DNA of 64,000 nucleotides from Psychrobacter sp. JCM 18903 (GCF_000586475.1 NZ_BAWJ01000011.1:1-64000); one strand, 5' to 3'; positions 9,593 through 19,936 are shown, counted from the first letter of the stretch. The notes: generated by a model from the sequence alone, not told the origin. Made by a program: numbers and translations.

Positions 9593-9772
9593 ACACCGTA
9601 TCATGGCATTTATTGATAAATTACCATGATAAATAGCTAGGCAATTAACTCGCTAAAACATAGCACTATTGTCAGTATTGCTGGTTAAGTTATACTGTTC
9701 AGACGTATTGAATAATCCGCCAAGCGGCTTTTATCATTCATAGCGCTTACTCATATTCAAAGGAGCACTGCC

Positions 9773-10069
9773 GTGTTTGCTGTTATCATTATCATCATCG
9801 TTATTTGGATAGTAATGTGGGGGTTTTATAAATTTATGTACCCGCGTGCGCCCAAAAGCATGATGCCAAAAAAAGGGGATGTGATCACACCGCGTCAGTG
9901 CAATTTTTGTGGCAACAGCTTAGCTGAATACCGCGGCGTCCTTGAAACCAAGCCCAACTTGGCTGCAAATAGTGAGAGTGCTATTGGCGAAAACCAAGCA
10001 TTGTTTTTTTGCAATTATGAGCATCAAGCAGATTTTCATGCAGGTAAGGTTTATAACCCTAACGTATAA
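9773..10069 (+). CDS. Small membrane-anchored protein with possible zinc site
   Basis: Not recognised as a named family. The 98-residue product begins with one strongly hydrophobic segment (VIIIIIVIWIVMWGFYKF). A cytosolic-looking part has CNFCG and later FFCNYEHQADFH; the CxxC plus Cys/His could bind a metal. The start is GTG at 9773 with GGAGCA upstream. It is monocistronic, facing the zapA gene, with a shared terminator hairpin between. Confidence 0.7.
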   Translation: MFAVIIIIIVIWIVMWGFYKFMYPRAPKSMMPKKGDVITPRQCNFCGNSLAEYRGVLETKPNLAANSESAIGENQALFFCNYEHQADFHAGKVYNPNV

Positions 10070-10096
10070 ACAATTAGATTATGGCTTGGGCATAAA

Positions 10097-10127
10097 AAAG
10101 CGCTTGGCTCATCAGAGCGAAGCGCTT
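10097..10127 (-). terminator. Bidirectional terminator between convergent genes
   Basis: A long inverted repeat, AAGCGCTTGGCTC against GAGCGAAGCGCTT with loop ATCA. On the minus strand it runs into six T, so it mainly serves the zapA transcript. Confidence 0.75.
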
Positions 10128-10151
10128 ATTGTTTCGTCGCGTAATATGCGC

Positions 10152-10583
10152 TTATAAAACAGACTGTGCGTCTTTCATAATTTTATTTAATAGCGCTTCA
10201 GATTGTTTGTCTTGCTGTAGTCGATCTTCATCGCTTCTTTGATTGGTGTGTATTTTTTCATACAAATTCAAGCAGCACAGTACTAAGATACTTTCTTGAC
10301 TGAGGCTTGGCGCATCTCGTTTGAGATCTAGTGCATGGTTATTGATATACGAGACAGCTGAGAGCAGCTCTTCTTGTTCGTGTACTGGGCAATAAATAGG
10401 ATAAGTGACACCCGCAATTGCAATATCAACCTTTTTGATTTGTGGTTCAGGGATAGTGGTTTTCACAGTAGCACTCGACGTATTTGAACCAGTTGCAGCG
10501 ACTGGTTGTGGTTTAGAAGAAATATTCTGCTGTTGGCCATTTTTCGGCTGTTTTTCTATAGAGTTTTTGTGGTCATCGGTCAT
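10152..10583 (-). CDS. zapA: Cell division protein ZapA
   Basis: A 143-residue protein. Residues 48-143 match ZapA: VDIAIAGVTYPIYCPVHEQEELLSAVSYIN, a long helix, then ILVLCCLNLYEKI and a C-terminal coiled coil. ZapA crosslinks FtsZ protofilaments and stabilises the Z-ring. The first 45 residues are a polar, Gln/Ser-rich extension absent from the short enteric form. AGGAT precedes the ATG. The coiled-coil gene upstream on the same strand is its usual neighbour in pseudomonads and relatives. Confidence 0.85.
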   Translation of the reverse strand: MTDDHKNSIEKQPKNGQQQNISSKPQPVAATGSNTSSATVKTTIPEPQIKKVDIAIAGVTYPIYCPVHEQEELLSAVSYINNHALDLKRDAPSLSQESILVLCCLNLYEKIHTNQRSDEDRLQQDKQSEALLNKIMKDAQSVL

Positions 10584-10699
10584 GATAAATCCTACAATGT
10601 CTGGTCAGTAAAATGAGTAATATAAAATATTACCGTTTTGATTTTGTCGGTTTCATTAGCAAGTAGTAATGATCGGTCATCGTTTATTGCTATTCCTGA

Positions 10700-11140
10700 T
10701 CAGCCTTCTACTTGATCGATGTGGGTTAAGCGTTTTAATACAACTTGTGTACGCTCAGCTGCCAATTGATTCTTTTTCTGCAGCTCACTGTTTTGCTGTT
10801 TAATATCGCTATATTGCTGCTTTAATTCATTGTTTTGTTGCTGTAACTGGCTGTTTTGTTGTTGCAATTGGCTGACCTGTTTTTGCAGTTTGTCTTGCTC
10901 TTCGCCTATCATATGATGCGCTTCAGCCAAGCTTTGGTAGCGCTTGTCGAGATCGTGCAATTGTTTTTTGGCACTGTCGCGTTCGCTATGGCTAGTGTTG
11001 AGCTTGGTCGTTAATGCTGCAAGCTCTTTAGGGTCGCTAACAGGATGCTGTTTGAGGCTGCTAAGTTCAGCACTGACAAGCTGATACTGTTTTTTTATGT
11101 CGAGTATCATTTTTTCTAATATTCTAAGTTGATCATACAT
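10700..11140 (-). CDS. Coiled-coil protein encoded upstream of zapA (TIGR02449/ZapB-like)
   Basis: 146 residues, almost wholly coiled coil. Heptads run from about 10 to 130, with a Gln-rich central part repeating LQQQNSQ/LQQQNNE/LKQQYSDIKQQ. The position upstream of zapA on the same strand (116-base gap) matches the small coiled-coil gene found there in Pseudomonas. A role in division alongside ZapA, like ZapB in enterics, is likely but inferred from context. AAGGA lies before the ATG. The Gln-rich segment makes simple similarity scores unreliable. Confidence 0.7.
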   Translation of the reverse strand: MYDQLRILEKMILDIKKQYQLVSAELSSLKQHPVSDPKELAALTTKLNTSHSERDSAKKQLHDLDKRYQSLAEAHHMIGEEQDKLQKQVSQLQQQNSQLQQQNNELKQQYSDIKQQNSELQKKNQLAAERTQVVLKRLTHIDQVEG

Positions 11141-11386
11141 AGTCAGTTTTTATCCTTAACAAGTAAGCGTGAATGAATTTTGTTCTCTGCGTTTAATAAT
11201 GCCATAGGTGACCGCATAATATCTATATCAACAAAGTAATTACCTATATTAGACGTTGTTTGTTTATTTTTATTAGCCATGGTTTGATTGATAATATCAA
11301 GCGATGTCTCACACCTATTTTATCCGTCTGTTTTTATTTTTTAAGCAATATTTTTTAAGCAATAATCAATCACTAGGACCTCTATT

Positions 11387-12040
11387 ATGAATGACAATAT
11401 ATCTGGCTGGAATACATGGCTGACTGCTTTTGATGACTGGACTGACGTCTCTATCAGCGAAGTGCATGGCTTGATGACAGGGCTGATGACTGCCTGTAAT
11501 GCGCCTGATGAGCAAGTATGGGCTAAGGTCTTTGAGGAGCTCAGTTTTGCGCCTTTACCTGACGAGGCATTGACACTATTAACAGAAGAAGCGGAAGACA
11601 CGGTTTTTCAGCTTAAAGACAAAGACGATGCTTATTCTTATACGCCATTAGTGCCAGATGATGAACATGATTTGTACGAGCGCGTGATGGCATTGAAACA
11701 GTGGGCAAATGGTTTTATGACGGGTTTTGGGATTACCGACTGTGGTCTCAGTGGTGACGAAAATGAGATGCTGTCTGATTTGGCTAAAATCGGTGGTATT
11801 CGACTAGAGGATGATGAAAACTTTGAAGGTGGCGAAGAGTCTTATCTGCATATTTATGAGTTTGCGCGCATGGTACCAGTGAGCTTTGCCACCCGCAAGC
11901 GTAAACCTGTTAAAGATATTGCCCTGATTGCTGGACTGGCTATCGATGCCAAAACCACCAAAGAGCTGCAGGCAGAAGGCAAGTTACCAAAGCCAATGCC
12001 GCCAGTCGTTGATGCGATGAATCAAAACCGTCCTTCATAA
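11387..12040 (+). CDS. YgfB/UPF0149 family protein
   Basis: 217 residues. It matches the YgfB-type family: an N-terminal SISEVHGLMTGLMTAC and a central QWANGFMTGFGITDCGLSGDENEMLSDLAKIGGI. It is divergent from the zapA unit across 246 bases, the arrangement seen in pseudomonads. The last 60 residues (KRKPVKDIALIAGLAIDAK) extend beyond the family core. The molecular role of most members is unknown; pseudomonad YgfB is tied to regulation of beta-lactam and wall-recycling genes. AGGA precedes the ATG. Confidence 0.78.
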   Translation: MNDNISGWNTWLTAFDDWTDVSISEVHGLMTGLMTACNAPDEQVWAKVFEELSFAPLPDEALTLLTEEAEDTVFQLKDKDDAYSYTPLVPDDEHDLYERVMALKQWANGFMTGFGITDCGLSGDENEMLSDLAKIGGIRLEDDENFEGGEESYLHIYEFARMVPVSFATRKRKPVKDIALIAGLAIDAKTTKELQAEGKLPKPMPPVVDAMNQNRPS

Positions 12041-12097
12041 TAAAGACGCCATCGTAAGAAGCAATCTGTCATAAAAGCCAACTTATCATCCATGCTA

Positions 12098-12266
12098 GGG
12101 CGTGTCCTCAATCTAAGAGAAAGCGACTAAATGGGCTAAAAATAGTCAAATCTTGCAAAACTACGTCAAATAGCTGGTTAATGTCCCGATATTATCTGCG
12201 CTATTTTTCTGATTTGGCTATCATTTATCTCATTTTTATCACCATTTTCAAAATGAGGACACGCCC
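12098..12266. mobile_element. MITE-like element, 169 bp, 13-bp terminal inverted repeats
   Basis: The ends are perfect inverted repeats: GGGCGTGTCCTCA at 12098-12110 and TGAGGACACGCCC at 12254-12266. No protein is encoded. Part of its left end recurs inverted at about 21110-21151, including TTTTTAGCCCATTTA and TTGAGGACACGCCCT. A short non-coding element with terminal repeats and a second copy fits a MITE or IS remnant. I see no convincing target-site duplication. Confidence 0.7.
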
Positions 12267-12336
12267 GAGTATTTTCTAAAAAGATATGAGAGATTTTAAG
12301 GGTCATTACTGGCGCTTAGGTAATAGAAGAGAGATT

Positions 12337-12822
12337 ATGATGATTACCGCTAATGATATGATGTATTTGCGCCGCTGCGTAGAGCTTGCTACTGAAGCTT
12401 TAGAGGCGGGCGATCAGCCATTTGGTAGCGTATTGGTCGACGGCGATGGTCATGTGCTGCATGAAGATCGTAACCGAGCCAATTCTGTCGATGCTACTTA
12501 TCATCCTGAGATTGCCGTTGCCAAATGGGCAGCAGCAAATATGACAGCGGAGGCGCGCGCTAACGCTGTGGTTTATACCTCAGGCGAGCATTGTGCCATG
12601 TGCTCCGCTGCTCATGCGTGGGCAGGGCTTGGTCATATTGTTTATGTCAGCTCATCAAAACAGCTTGGCGAATGGATGGAGGAGATGGGCGTGACATCAA
12701 CATCACCAATTAACTCATTAAGTATTCAAGAAGTAGCACCAAATGTATCAGTACAAGGTCCGATTGCTGGATTAGATGCAGAAGTAAAGGCGCTGCAACA
12801 GCGCGCATTTCACAGACGCTAA
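12337..12822 (+). CDS. Nucleoside deaminase (CMP/dCMP deaminase fold)
   Basis: A zinc-dependent deaminase of about 161 residues. The zinc site is HPEIAV (usually HAE) plus GEHCAMCSAAHAW, the PCxxC equivalent in which His replaces Pro, as in guanine- and cytosine-deaminase-like bacterial members. The catalytic Glu is kept. QPFGSVLVDGDG and a closing helical region are typical. The likely start is ATG 12337 after AAGAGAG; the frame stays open upstream to 12286 but that part resembles nothing. The substrate cannot be told from sequence. The MITE-like element ends 70 bases upstream. Confidence 0.8.
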   Translation: MMITANDMMYLRRCVELATEALEAGDQPFGSVLVDGDGHVLHEDRNRANSVDATYHPEIAVAKWAAANMTAEARANAVVYTSGEHCAMCSAAHAWAGLGHIVYVSSSKQLGEWMEEMGVTSTSPINSLSIQEVAPNVSVQGPIAGLDAEVKALQQRAFHRR

Positions 12823-12957
12823 CGCTTTCTATGTTTACCATTCCAGAAATTGCAGTAGCGAAAAACGAGTGCGAATACTACATCTAGTGGGCTTGGAAAA
12901 TTTAACATCGCTAACCGTATTTCTAAAATCGGTATTATATCGTGATAAGGATATTTC

Positions 12958-14177
12958 ATGACTTCGAACAATAATAATCAGCTCAAAAATACATCTTACC
13001 CTGCGCATAGTATCGATTGGCTAACGCGTTTGATTGCTTTTGATACGGTCAGTCGCCATTCAAATTTAGCCTTGATTGAAGATGTGCAAGCGTACTGTGA
13101 ACAATTAGGTTTGATAGTAGATTTGACTTTTAATGAAGCCAAAAACAAAGCCAATCTATTCGTTACTGTGCCAGCAGGGGCAAACGCTGACGAAGTCAAT
13201 CACGGTCTGGTGCTATCTGGTCATACCGATGTAGTGCCAGTCGACGGGCAAGCATGGACATCAGAGCCTTTTACCGCGACGATACGTGGCGATAAGCTAT
13301 ATGGACGCGGTGCGTGTGACATGAAAGGCTTTATCGCTTGTGCATTGACGTTATTACCACGCGCTGTGCAATTATCAAATAGCGGTCAGTTACGTCGTCC
13401 ACTGCATTTAGCATTGTCATTCGATGAAGAAGTAGGCTGTTTGGGTGCGCCATTGATACTGGCAGATTTGAAAGCGCGTGGTATCACCCCTGATTATTGT
13501 ATCGTCGGTGAGCCAACCAATATGACGATGGTTGTGGCACATAAAGCATTGCCGTTTATCGTTGCCGCGTCCATGGTAAGTCTGCGCATTCGTCATTGAC
13601 CGCCCAAGGTGTCAATGCTATCAGCTATGCCAGTCGTTTGATTGGTTATGTCGATGGATTGGCGGAAGAGATTAGTCATCGCAGTGATAATGATGCGCTG
13701 TTCGATGTGCCTTATTCCACATTGTCTGTAGGCACGATTCGAGGTGGTACCGCGACCAATATTGTGCCTAATTTGTGCGAGTTTACCTTTGACTATCGTA
13801 ATCTGCCGCATATGACACAAGAGGATATTCTTGCACCGATTCAAGCGAAAGTGGCAGAATTAAATGCCCAGATGCAAGCACGTGCTGCCGATACCGGCAT
13901 TGAGCTGATGCAAGAAGAAAGCGTACCGGCAATGACTGATAACGACAGTGCTGAATTGCAATCGTTAATAGCCGCTCTGACTGGAGATAAAGAGCGTCAT
14001 AAAGTGGCTTATGCAACTGAGGGCGGGCAATTTACCAATGCTGGCATCCCAACGATTATCTGCGGTCCCGGTAGTATTGAGCAAGCACATAAAGCCGATG
14101 AATACGTTAAGCTGAGTGAAATTGAGCGCTGTGATGGTTTTTTACAGAAGTTATTAGACAGCTGTACGATCAATTGA
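12958..14177 (+). CDS. argE: Acetylornithine deacetylase ArgE (one-base frame break)
   Basis: An M20-family metallopeptidase that releases ornithine from N-acetylornithine. It shows LSGHTDVVPVDGQAWT (zinc His and Asp), GRGACDMKGFIA (bridging Asp), SFDEEVGCLGA (catalytic Glu pair) and GGQFTNAGIPTIICGPG near the end. At 13546 one G is lost: AAAGCATT should be AAAGGCATT, which restores HKGIAVYRCRVHGKSAHSSL, the dimerisation-domain His motif. The corrected length is 406 codons. AAGGA precedes the ATG. DapE-like deacylases share the fold, but the GACDMKG and VVAHKG context favours ArgE. Confidence 0.85.
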
Positions 14178-14236
14178 TGGATTAAATCAGCAAGTGTTCC
14201 TTTCTGTTATCAGCAAGTGACGAGTTAGCAGAAGAG

Positions 14237-14266
14237 ACACCGTCGTTATGGCGGTGTTTATTTTTT
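14237..14266 (+). terminator. Rho-independent terminator of argE
   Basis: ACACCG pairs with CGGTGT around TCGTTATGG, followed by TTATTTTTT. It sits 60 bases after the argE stop. Confidence 0.75.
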
Positions 14267-14322
14267 AGCAGTTTGGCATTACTGTGATAAATTTTTATAA
14301 ATAATAAAGTAGGGGTTGGTCG

Positions 14323-15057
14323 ATGTCTTGGCATCTGTTTGCAGTATTCTTTGCAAGTACGTTTTTTATTTCAGCGACCCCAGGTCCCAATATGCTGCTC
14401 GCGTTTCAGTATGGCATGAACTATGGCGTAAAGCGCACATTGTGGACGCTGGCAGGACTGAGCCTTGGGTTGTTTATTTTGCTGCTATCGACCCTACTTG
14501 GACTCGATGTGATTAGTCGCCAGTCGCCTTGGTTGTTGACAGTCATTAAAGCAGTGGGTGCGGCTTATTTAATCTATCTGGGTATTAGCTCTTGGCGTGA
14601 TGCAGGCAATGGCAGCTTGATGAGTGATGCTCGTGAAATGAGCGAAGAAGTCGCGGCTGAATATTCTCTTTCTGGCAGTGAAGATACAGCTGGTACACCG
14701 CAGCCTCGTTCGCTCTCAAGCGCAGCGGTGAGAATCTCGCCAAGCAATGTGACCTTGTTTCGTACAGGTATTTGGGTATCGCTATCTAACCCCAAAGCCA
14801 TCTTATTTTTTGCCGCTTTCTTCCCCAAATTTATCAATTTTAGTGCGCCGTTATGGCCGCAATATATTCTATTAACGGTAGGGTTGTTCTTAAGTGAAAC
14901 AATTTGGCAAATCGTTTATACCTTGGGTGGTACAAAACTGGCAAGTTGGCTCGATGTTGGCAATCGTTTAGCGTGGCTAAATCGTGGTTGCGGCGTCATA
15001 TTTATCATCATTGCAGCCGCTTTATTGGCTGAAGTTATAAATAGTTTTATGGTTTAA
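14323..15057 (+). CDS. LysE/RhtB-family amino-acid exporter
   Basis: 244 residues with about six membrane helices. The family start (FFASTFFISATPGPNMLLAF), AAYLIYLGISSWRDA and GIWVSLSNPKAILFFAAFFPKFI are clear. Members export amino acids or related metabolites; the substrate is not predictable. Between helices 3 and 4 (residues 95-145) is a long Ser/Glu-rich hydrophilic loop, longer than the usual RhtB loop. AGGGG precedes the ATG. It stands alone between argE and a GNAT gene. Confidence 0.85.
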   Translation: MSWHLFAVFFASTFFISATPGPNMLLAFQYGMNYGVKRTLWTLAGLSLGLFILLLSTLLGLDVISRQSPWLLTVIKAVGAAYLIYLGISSWRDAGNGSLMSDAREMSEEVAAEYSLSGSEDTAGTPQPRSLSSAAVRISPSNVTLFRTGIWVSLSNPKAILFFAAFFPKFINFSAPLWPQYILLTVGLFLSETIWQIVYTLGGTKLASWLDVGNRLAWLNRGCGVIFIIIAAALLAEVINSFMV

Positions 15058-15188
15058 AGAACGAATCTAGCAGGTTACGTTTTATCGGCGCTTTCTACGT
15101 GAGTTTGACAAAAGTAATTCACCCTGCACACTGAGACAGGTAGCTTAGTTTGATCTATTAGGTATTTTATGATTGGGCAGATGATCGT

Positions 15189-15686
15189 ATGTTAAATATT
15201 GAGATAAAAATTTTAAGTGTTAATGAGCTTAACGATTTCAGAACTATCAGACTTTCAGCTCTAGAAAAATCTCCAAGAATGTTTGGGTCTACATATGTAG
15301 CAGAAGTAGCAAAACCACCAATTTTTTTTGAAAATTGCTTATCAAGTTCAACTGTATTTGGCGCCTATCATAAAAATAAAATCATAGGTTTAGCCACCTT
15401 CACACAAGAGACGGGAATAAAGTTTTCGCATAAAGCGTATCTATCCAGTGTATTCATTGAACCTGAATTCCGAGAAAAAGGCATAGCAAGTCAATTGCTT
15501 AGGGAAGTTGTGGAGTATAGTAAAAAATATGTGGAACAAATTTTACTTACTGTAGCTGATGATAATAAGCCTGCTATTAATTTCTATAAAAATTTTGGTT
15601 TTCAAACTTATGGAATAGAACCAATGGCATTGAAAGATAATGAGGAATATATTGATGAGATCTTAATGAAGTGTTTTGTGTTATAG
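15189..15686 (+). CDS. GNAT-family N-acetyltransferase
   Basis: 165 residues with the GNAT core. The acetyl-CoA loop is FREKGIASQLLREVVEY (R/Q-x-x-G-x-G/A), preceded by strand AYLSSVFIEPEF and followed by LTVADDNKPAINFYKNFGF. The acceptor is unknown. Base and codon use (many AAA, ATT, TTT) is clearly more AT-rich than the flanking genes, and the ribosome-binding site is weak, which hints at recent acquisition. Confidence 0.82.
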   Translation: MLNIEIKILSVNELNDFRTIRLSALEKSPRMFGSTYVAEVAKPPIFFENCLSSSTVFGAYHKNKIIGLATFTQETGIKFSHKAYLSSVFIEPEFREKGIASQLLREVVEYSKKYVEQILLTVADDNKPAINFYKNFGFQTYGIEPMALKDNEEYIDEILMKCFVL

Positions 15687-15804
15687 CACTTTTATTGTGT
15701 TCATAAGTCAATATCTTAATATGCCCTTATAGCAATCATTTCGAAAGTTAAGTATCGTTTGCACTCTCTTTGAGAGCTTGATAAAACTAACCCACTTTAT
15801 GAAT

Positions 15805-15843
15805 AAAAAAGCCGCTCACTATAAATAGTGAACGGCTTTTTTA
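15805..15843. terminator. Bidirectional terminator (GNAT / miaB)
   Basis: AAAAAAGCCG with TCACTAT pairs with ATAGTGA with CGGCTTTTTT, with one mismatch. A and T tracts on either side serve the two convergent genes. Confidence 0.9.
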
Positions 15844-15870
15844 TTTTTACTCAAACTTATAATTTAACGG

Positions 15871-17359
15871 TTACGCCAATACTTCTATTAGCTCACCCTT
15901 GACCATATGTGGACTGACGAAATCAGTAATACGTACGCTCACGAGTTTACCCAACATCTCATCCATTTTCTCGACATCATGAGGGAACATAACTGTACGA
16001 GTGTTATCTGCCGTGCCGATTAAGCAGTCAGGATGACGGTTGGCAACTTGTTCCACCAAGACACGTGTCGTGGTGCCGACCATCTCATGCGTTTTCGCAA
16101 GTGTCGAATCAATGATGACTTTTTGGAATTCAGCCAAGCGTTCTTTTTTAGTTTTGAAACTCACGTCATCTGGCAACTCAGCGGCTGGCGTGCCCGGACG
16201 TTTAGAGTAGATAAAGCTGTAAGAGTGATCGAAATTCAGTTCTTTTGCCAAGTTCAATGTATCTTGGAAGTCTTGATCGGTCTCACCAGGGAAGCCAATG
16301 ATAAAGTCGCTTGATAAGTGAATATCAGGACGAATGGCTTTGAGCTTATTAATCTGATTGATATAGACATCAATCGTGTGATTGCGCTTCATCGCTGCAA
16401 GATAGCATTTGAGCCACTTTGAACAGGCAGATGCAAGTGAGAAACCAGCTCTGGCAATTGTGCATAGGCATCAATAATGTCATCAGTGAACTCTAGCGGA
16501 TGGCTGGTCGTATAGCGAATACGCTCAACACCATCGACATGCGAGACATAATGTAACAGCTCAGCGAAACGGCAAATACTGCCATCGTCTTTTTCACCGC
16601 GATAGCCGTTGACGTTTTGACCCAATAGGTTGATTTCACGCACGCCTTGCGCCGCTAAGCTATCAATCTCAGCCAATACGTCATCGAGTGGACGTGATAA
16701 CTCTTCACCGCGGGTATAAGGAACGACGCAAAATGAGCAATATTTTGAGCAACCTTCCATGATGGAGACAAAGGCTTTAAACCCTTCCACTCTTGGCTCA
16801 GGCAAAAAGTCAAACTTTTCGATACTCGGGAATGACACATCAATCGTACCGATACGGTTTTTAGGCGCGATTTCACGCTGCTCATGTGATTGATCATACA
16901 GCTCTGGCAGACGGTGCAAGGTTTGCGGGCCAAACACCATGTCGACGTAAGGCGCACGTTTTTGGATATTATCGCCTTCTTGTGAGGCCACGCAACCACC
17001 GACGCCGATGACGAGGTCAGGGCGTTTTTCTTTTAGTTTGCGCCAGCGGCCCAATTCTGAAAATACTTTCTCTTGCGCTTTTTCGCGGATAGAGCAGGTA
17101 TTCATCAGCAGCACATCGGCTTCATCGATATCGTGTGTGACTTCCATACCGTGTGAATCACCGAGCACGTCCAGCATTTTGCCAGAATCATAGACGTTCA
17201 TCTGACAGCCTGCGTGGTGACGAAGACTTTCTTAGTCGCTGTTTTGACAGGTGCTTGGGCTGAACTTGATTCTTTGAGTGCAGTGACAGCAGGTGCAGTA
17301 GCGGCTGTTTCAGCGACAGCAGTGTCATCGATGCGGGGATTAAATACAGTAACACTCAT
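15871..17359 (-). CDS. miaB: tRNA-2-methylthio-N6-dimethylallyladenosine synthase MiaB (two frame breaks)
   Basis: A radical-SAM methylthiotransferase acting on i6A37 of tRNAs. Domains in order: UPF0004 ([12 protein letters not shown]), radical SAM with CSKYCSFC, and a C-terminal TRAM domain. Two G losses split it. One is near 17207: restoring it gives TTQGCQMN, returns the first cluster Cys and joins an upstream frame that begins at ATG 17359 with an Ala/Thr-rich leader. The other is at 16398: restoring it gives [11 protein letters not shown]. The corrected length is 496 codons, against 474 in E. coli. The gene is divergent from the lytic transglycosylase. Confidence 0.9.
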
Positions 17360-17649
17360 AAGGATAAGTCCATGATTGACTAAAAATATAGCGTGATAGG
17401 TGATTAACAGGTGGCGTATTTTATCACAACCCTATGACAATGTGAAAAATTAGCAGAGTCAATTGTTGGTCGTTATGATCAATTATTTATAACAGTATCA
17501 ATTATTTACTGCTGCTAGTAACGCGTTTGGCAAAAATTATGGCTTGCTATCACTTCTATGTTACACCGTGCTATCGTATTTATTAACAAAAGGTAAAGGT
17601 GATGGTTGAAAGTGCAACGAGTATAGTATGATGAATGCGACCATATTAG

Positions 17650-17668
17650 CGCGATTAATTAAATCGCG
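17650..17668. promoter_or_regulatory. Inverted repeat in the miaB/slt divergent region
   Basis: CGCGATT-AATTA-AATCGCG, about 80 bases before the transglycosylase start and 290 from miaB. No T tract follows, so an operator or cruciform-like site is as likely as a terminator. The rest of 17360-17746 shows no gene. Confidence 0.35.
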
Positions 17669-17746
17669 ATTTACGCCGTTTTGGCATTGTTATGCTAAAT
17701 ATATTATTTAGCCAAATCATTTGGACACATTACAAAGAGAGTCAGT

Positions 17747-19883
17747 ATGACAAAGCCGCAGGTTGCTCATAGCATCAAGGATAGAGAATCTATTAAGCAA
17801 AATGAAGATGTAAAACGAATGAAAGCAAGGACGCTACGAGTCAGTGCGTTAAGTTTGGCGACAGCAGTGAGTGCGCTAGGATTGTCACAGGTGGCTTGTG
17901 CTGAGCTGACGTGGGGCGAAGAGGACAGTTATCAGCAAGAAGGCAGCTATCAACAAAACAGTGGCTATCAGTCAGACAATGGTGTGAGCTCATTTACAGC
18001 AGCGGCAATTGCGGCAGAACGCGGTGATGTCAGTGCCTTATACAATTATGAGCAAGCGATGAGTGGCGGTTTGTTTGCTATGTATCCCACTTATTGGCGG
18101 ATGAATTTAGATCTTAATTCGCAAAGTTCGGCGGCAGTATCACAGTTTGTGCGTCAATATCCAAATACGGTGATGGCAGAAAAGTTGGTGGCGGATTTTG
18201 CTGAGACCAAAGCAGGCTCCAATGATTACGCCTCAGTACGCCAAGTTGCGAATTTAATTACCAATGCGGATGCCAGTGAGCGCTGTGCGGTTGCGCTTGG
18301 GTTCAATAATGGCGGCGATACTATGCGGGCTATGGCAGCCAAGTCTGAAGTTTGGTTGACGACCAAAAAGCAGCCAGCTTTGTGTGACCAGCTCGCGATG
18401 GAGATGAATAATAACGCGCTGATTAGCAATCAGGATCGCGCGGCGCGGCTCAAGCGTATGCTACGCAAAGGCAAAACGGGTGACATTATGGCATTGTCAT
18501 CACGTTTAGGAACGCCCATTGCTTATTCAGCATTGAGTGAGATTCAACTGAATCCGTCTGCTTTTTTTAGCCGTTTTAGTCGAGAACCTGCAAGTCAAAA
18601 CAATCAATACTTATATCTATATGCCATGGGACGCGTTGCTGATAAGTCTTACCGTGAAGCTGCATTACAGTTAGATTTTGATGTTAAGCAAGACAATCAG
18701 CGTTCAGTTAAATTATTGAATGCGGAGACTCGTCGCTATGCGTATCGCATCCTTGGGGTGCAACGTATGAATCATAATACGGATGATGGTTTTAATGCTG
18801 AGGCGGTTGACTGGTTTCGCAATAGCTTAGACGAAGATTTTAATTTTGAAGAAGCCGAAGATTATGCCATGGCAGCGATTCGTTTTAGCCGCTGGGACGA
18901 TGTGGTCGAAGCCATCTCAAAAATGGAGCTGAAACCCAAAAAAGTGACCAGTGGCAATATTGGCTGGCTCGCGCTTACGAGCAATCAAGCGATGCTAACA
19001 AGCGTAATACTGCTAAAAAAATGTATCAAAACTTGGCAAAAAATAATGACTATTATGGCTTAATGGCAAAGGATAAAGTGGGTCAGCGTTTTGATGCCAG
19101 TCGTTTGGGTGGTAATAACTTACCAAATGTCAGTACCGCTGATCGCGCACGGGTTATGCAAGATGCCAACTTTGCGCGTGCTTTTGCTCTATATAATGCT
19201 GACGCCAGCCGTGCCTATGCCAATCGTGAATGGAACTGGGCGGTAAAGCAGGCGCGCGACAAGCGTGATGATAACTTGATTATTGCCGCTGCTCGTCAAG
19301 CCTATGATATGGCTGGCTCGACCGAGCAATTTATGCCGTTGATAATACTGATAGAGTAGACAGCTTAGCGTTATCACATCCGATGCCGCATCAAGATGCA
19401 GTCGTACGTTATAGTCAGTCTGCTGGTATCGATCCTGCTTGGGCTTATGGCATCATGCGTCAAGAAAGTCGCTTTGTTGCATCAGCACGCTCAAATGTTG
19501 GTGCCAGTGGTTTGATGCAGGTGATGCCTGACACAGCAAAATATATTGCTCGTAACTTAGGTGAGACCTATAGTGCCAGCCGTGCCAATAGTGGCGATAC
19601 CAATATTCGTTATGGCACGTGGTATATGGGTGATATTTTCGGTAAGCTAAACCGTCAACCTGTGTTGGCAACGGCTGGCTATAATGCGGGTCCGAACAAT
19701 GCCAAGCGTTGGCAACCAGTATATGGTTCGCTCGCAGCCGACCAGTACGTCGAGTCGATTGCCTTTCCTGAAACCCGTAATTACGTTAAACACGTGATGG
19801 AAAATGCCACCATTTATAGCAGTCTATTAGGTCGTAGTCAGCCTATTAGCCAGCGCATGGGCACGATACCTGCCGCGTTCTAA
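17747..19883 (+). CDS. slt: Soluble lytic murein transglycosylase (two frame breaks)
   Basis: A periplasmic peptidoglycan-cleaving enzyme of the Slt70 type. After the ATG at 17819 lies a signal peptide (MKARTLRVSALSLATAVSALG...VACA). A long alpha-helical superhelix follows, then the C-terminal SLT domain with IMRQESRF (catalytic Glu), GASGLMQVMPDTAKYIA and ATAGYNAGPNNAKRW. Two bases are missing: a C at 18948-18949 (restores QWQYWLARAYEQ) and a T at 19330-19332 (restores TEQFYAVDNTDR). The corrected length is 712 codons, longer than E. coli Slt70 (645), with a Gln/Ser/Tyr-rich stretch after the signal peptide. GAGAG precedes ATG 17747. Confidence 0.85.
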
Positions 19884-19903
19884 AATGCTAATGTATAAAT
19901 TAA

Positions 19904-19936
19904 AAAACCATTCGTGAGCAATCATTAATGGTTTTT
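19904..19936 (+). terminator. Rho-independent terminator of slt
   Basis: AAAAACCATT pairs with AATGGTTTTT across a 13-base loop, then T. The sequence from here to about 20460 holds no other clear feature except the palindrome AAAACGTTTT near 20095. Confidence 0.8.
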
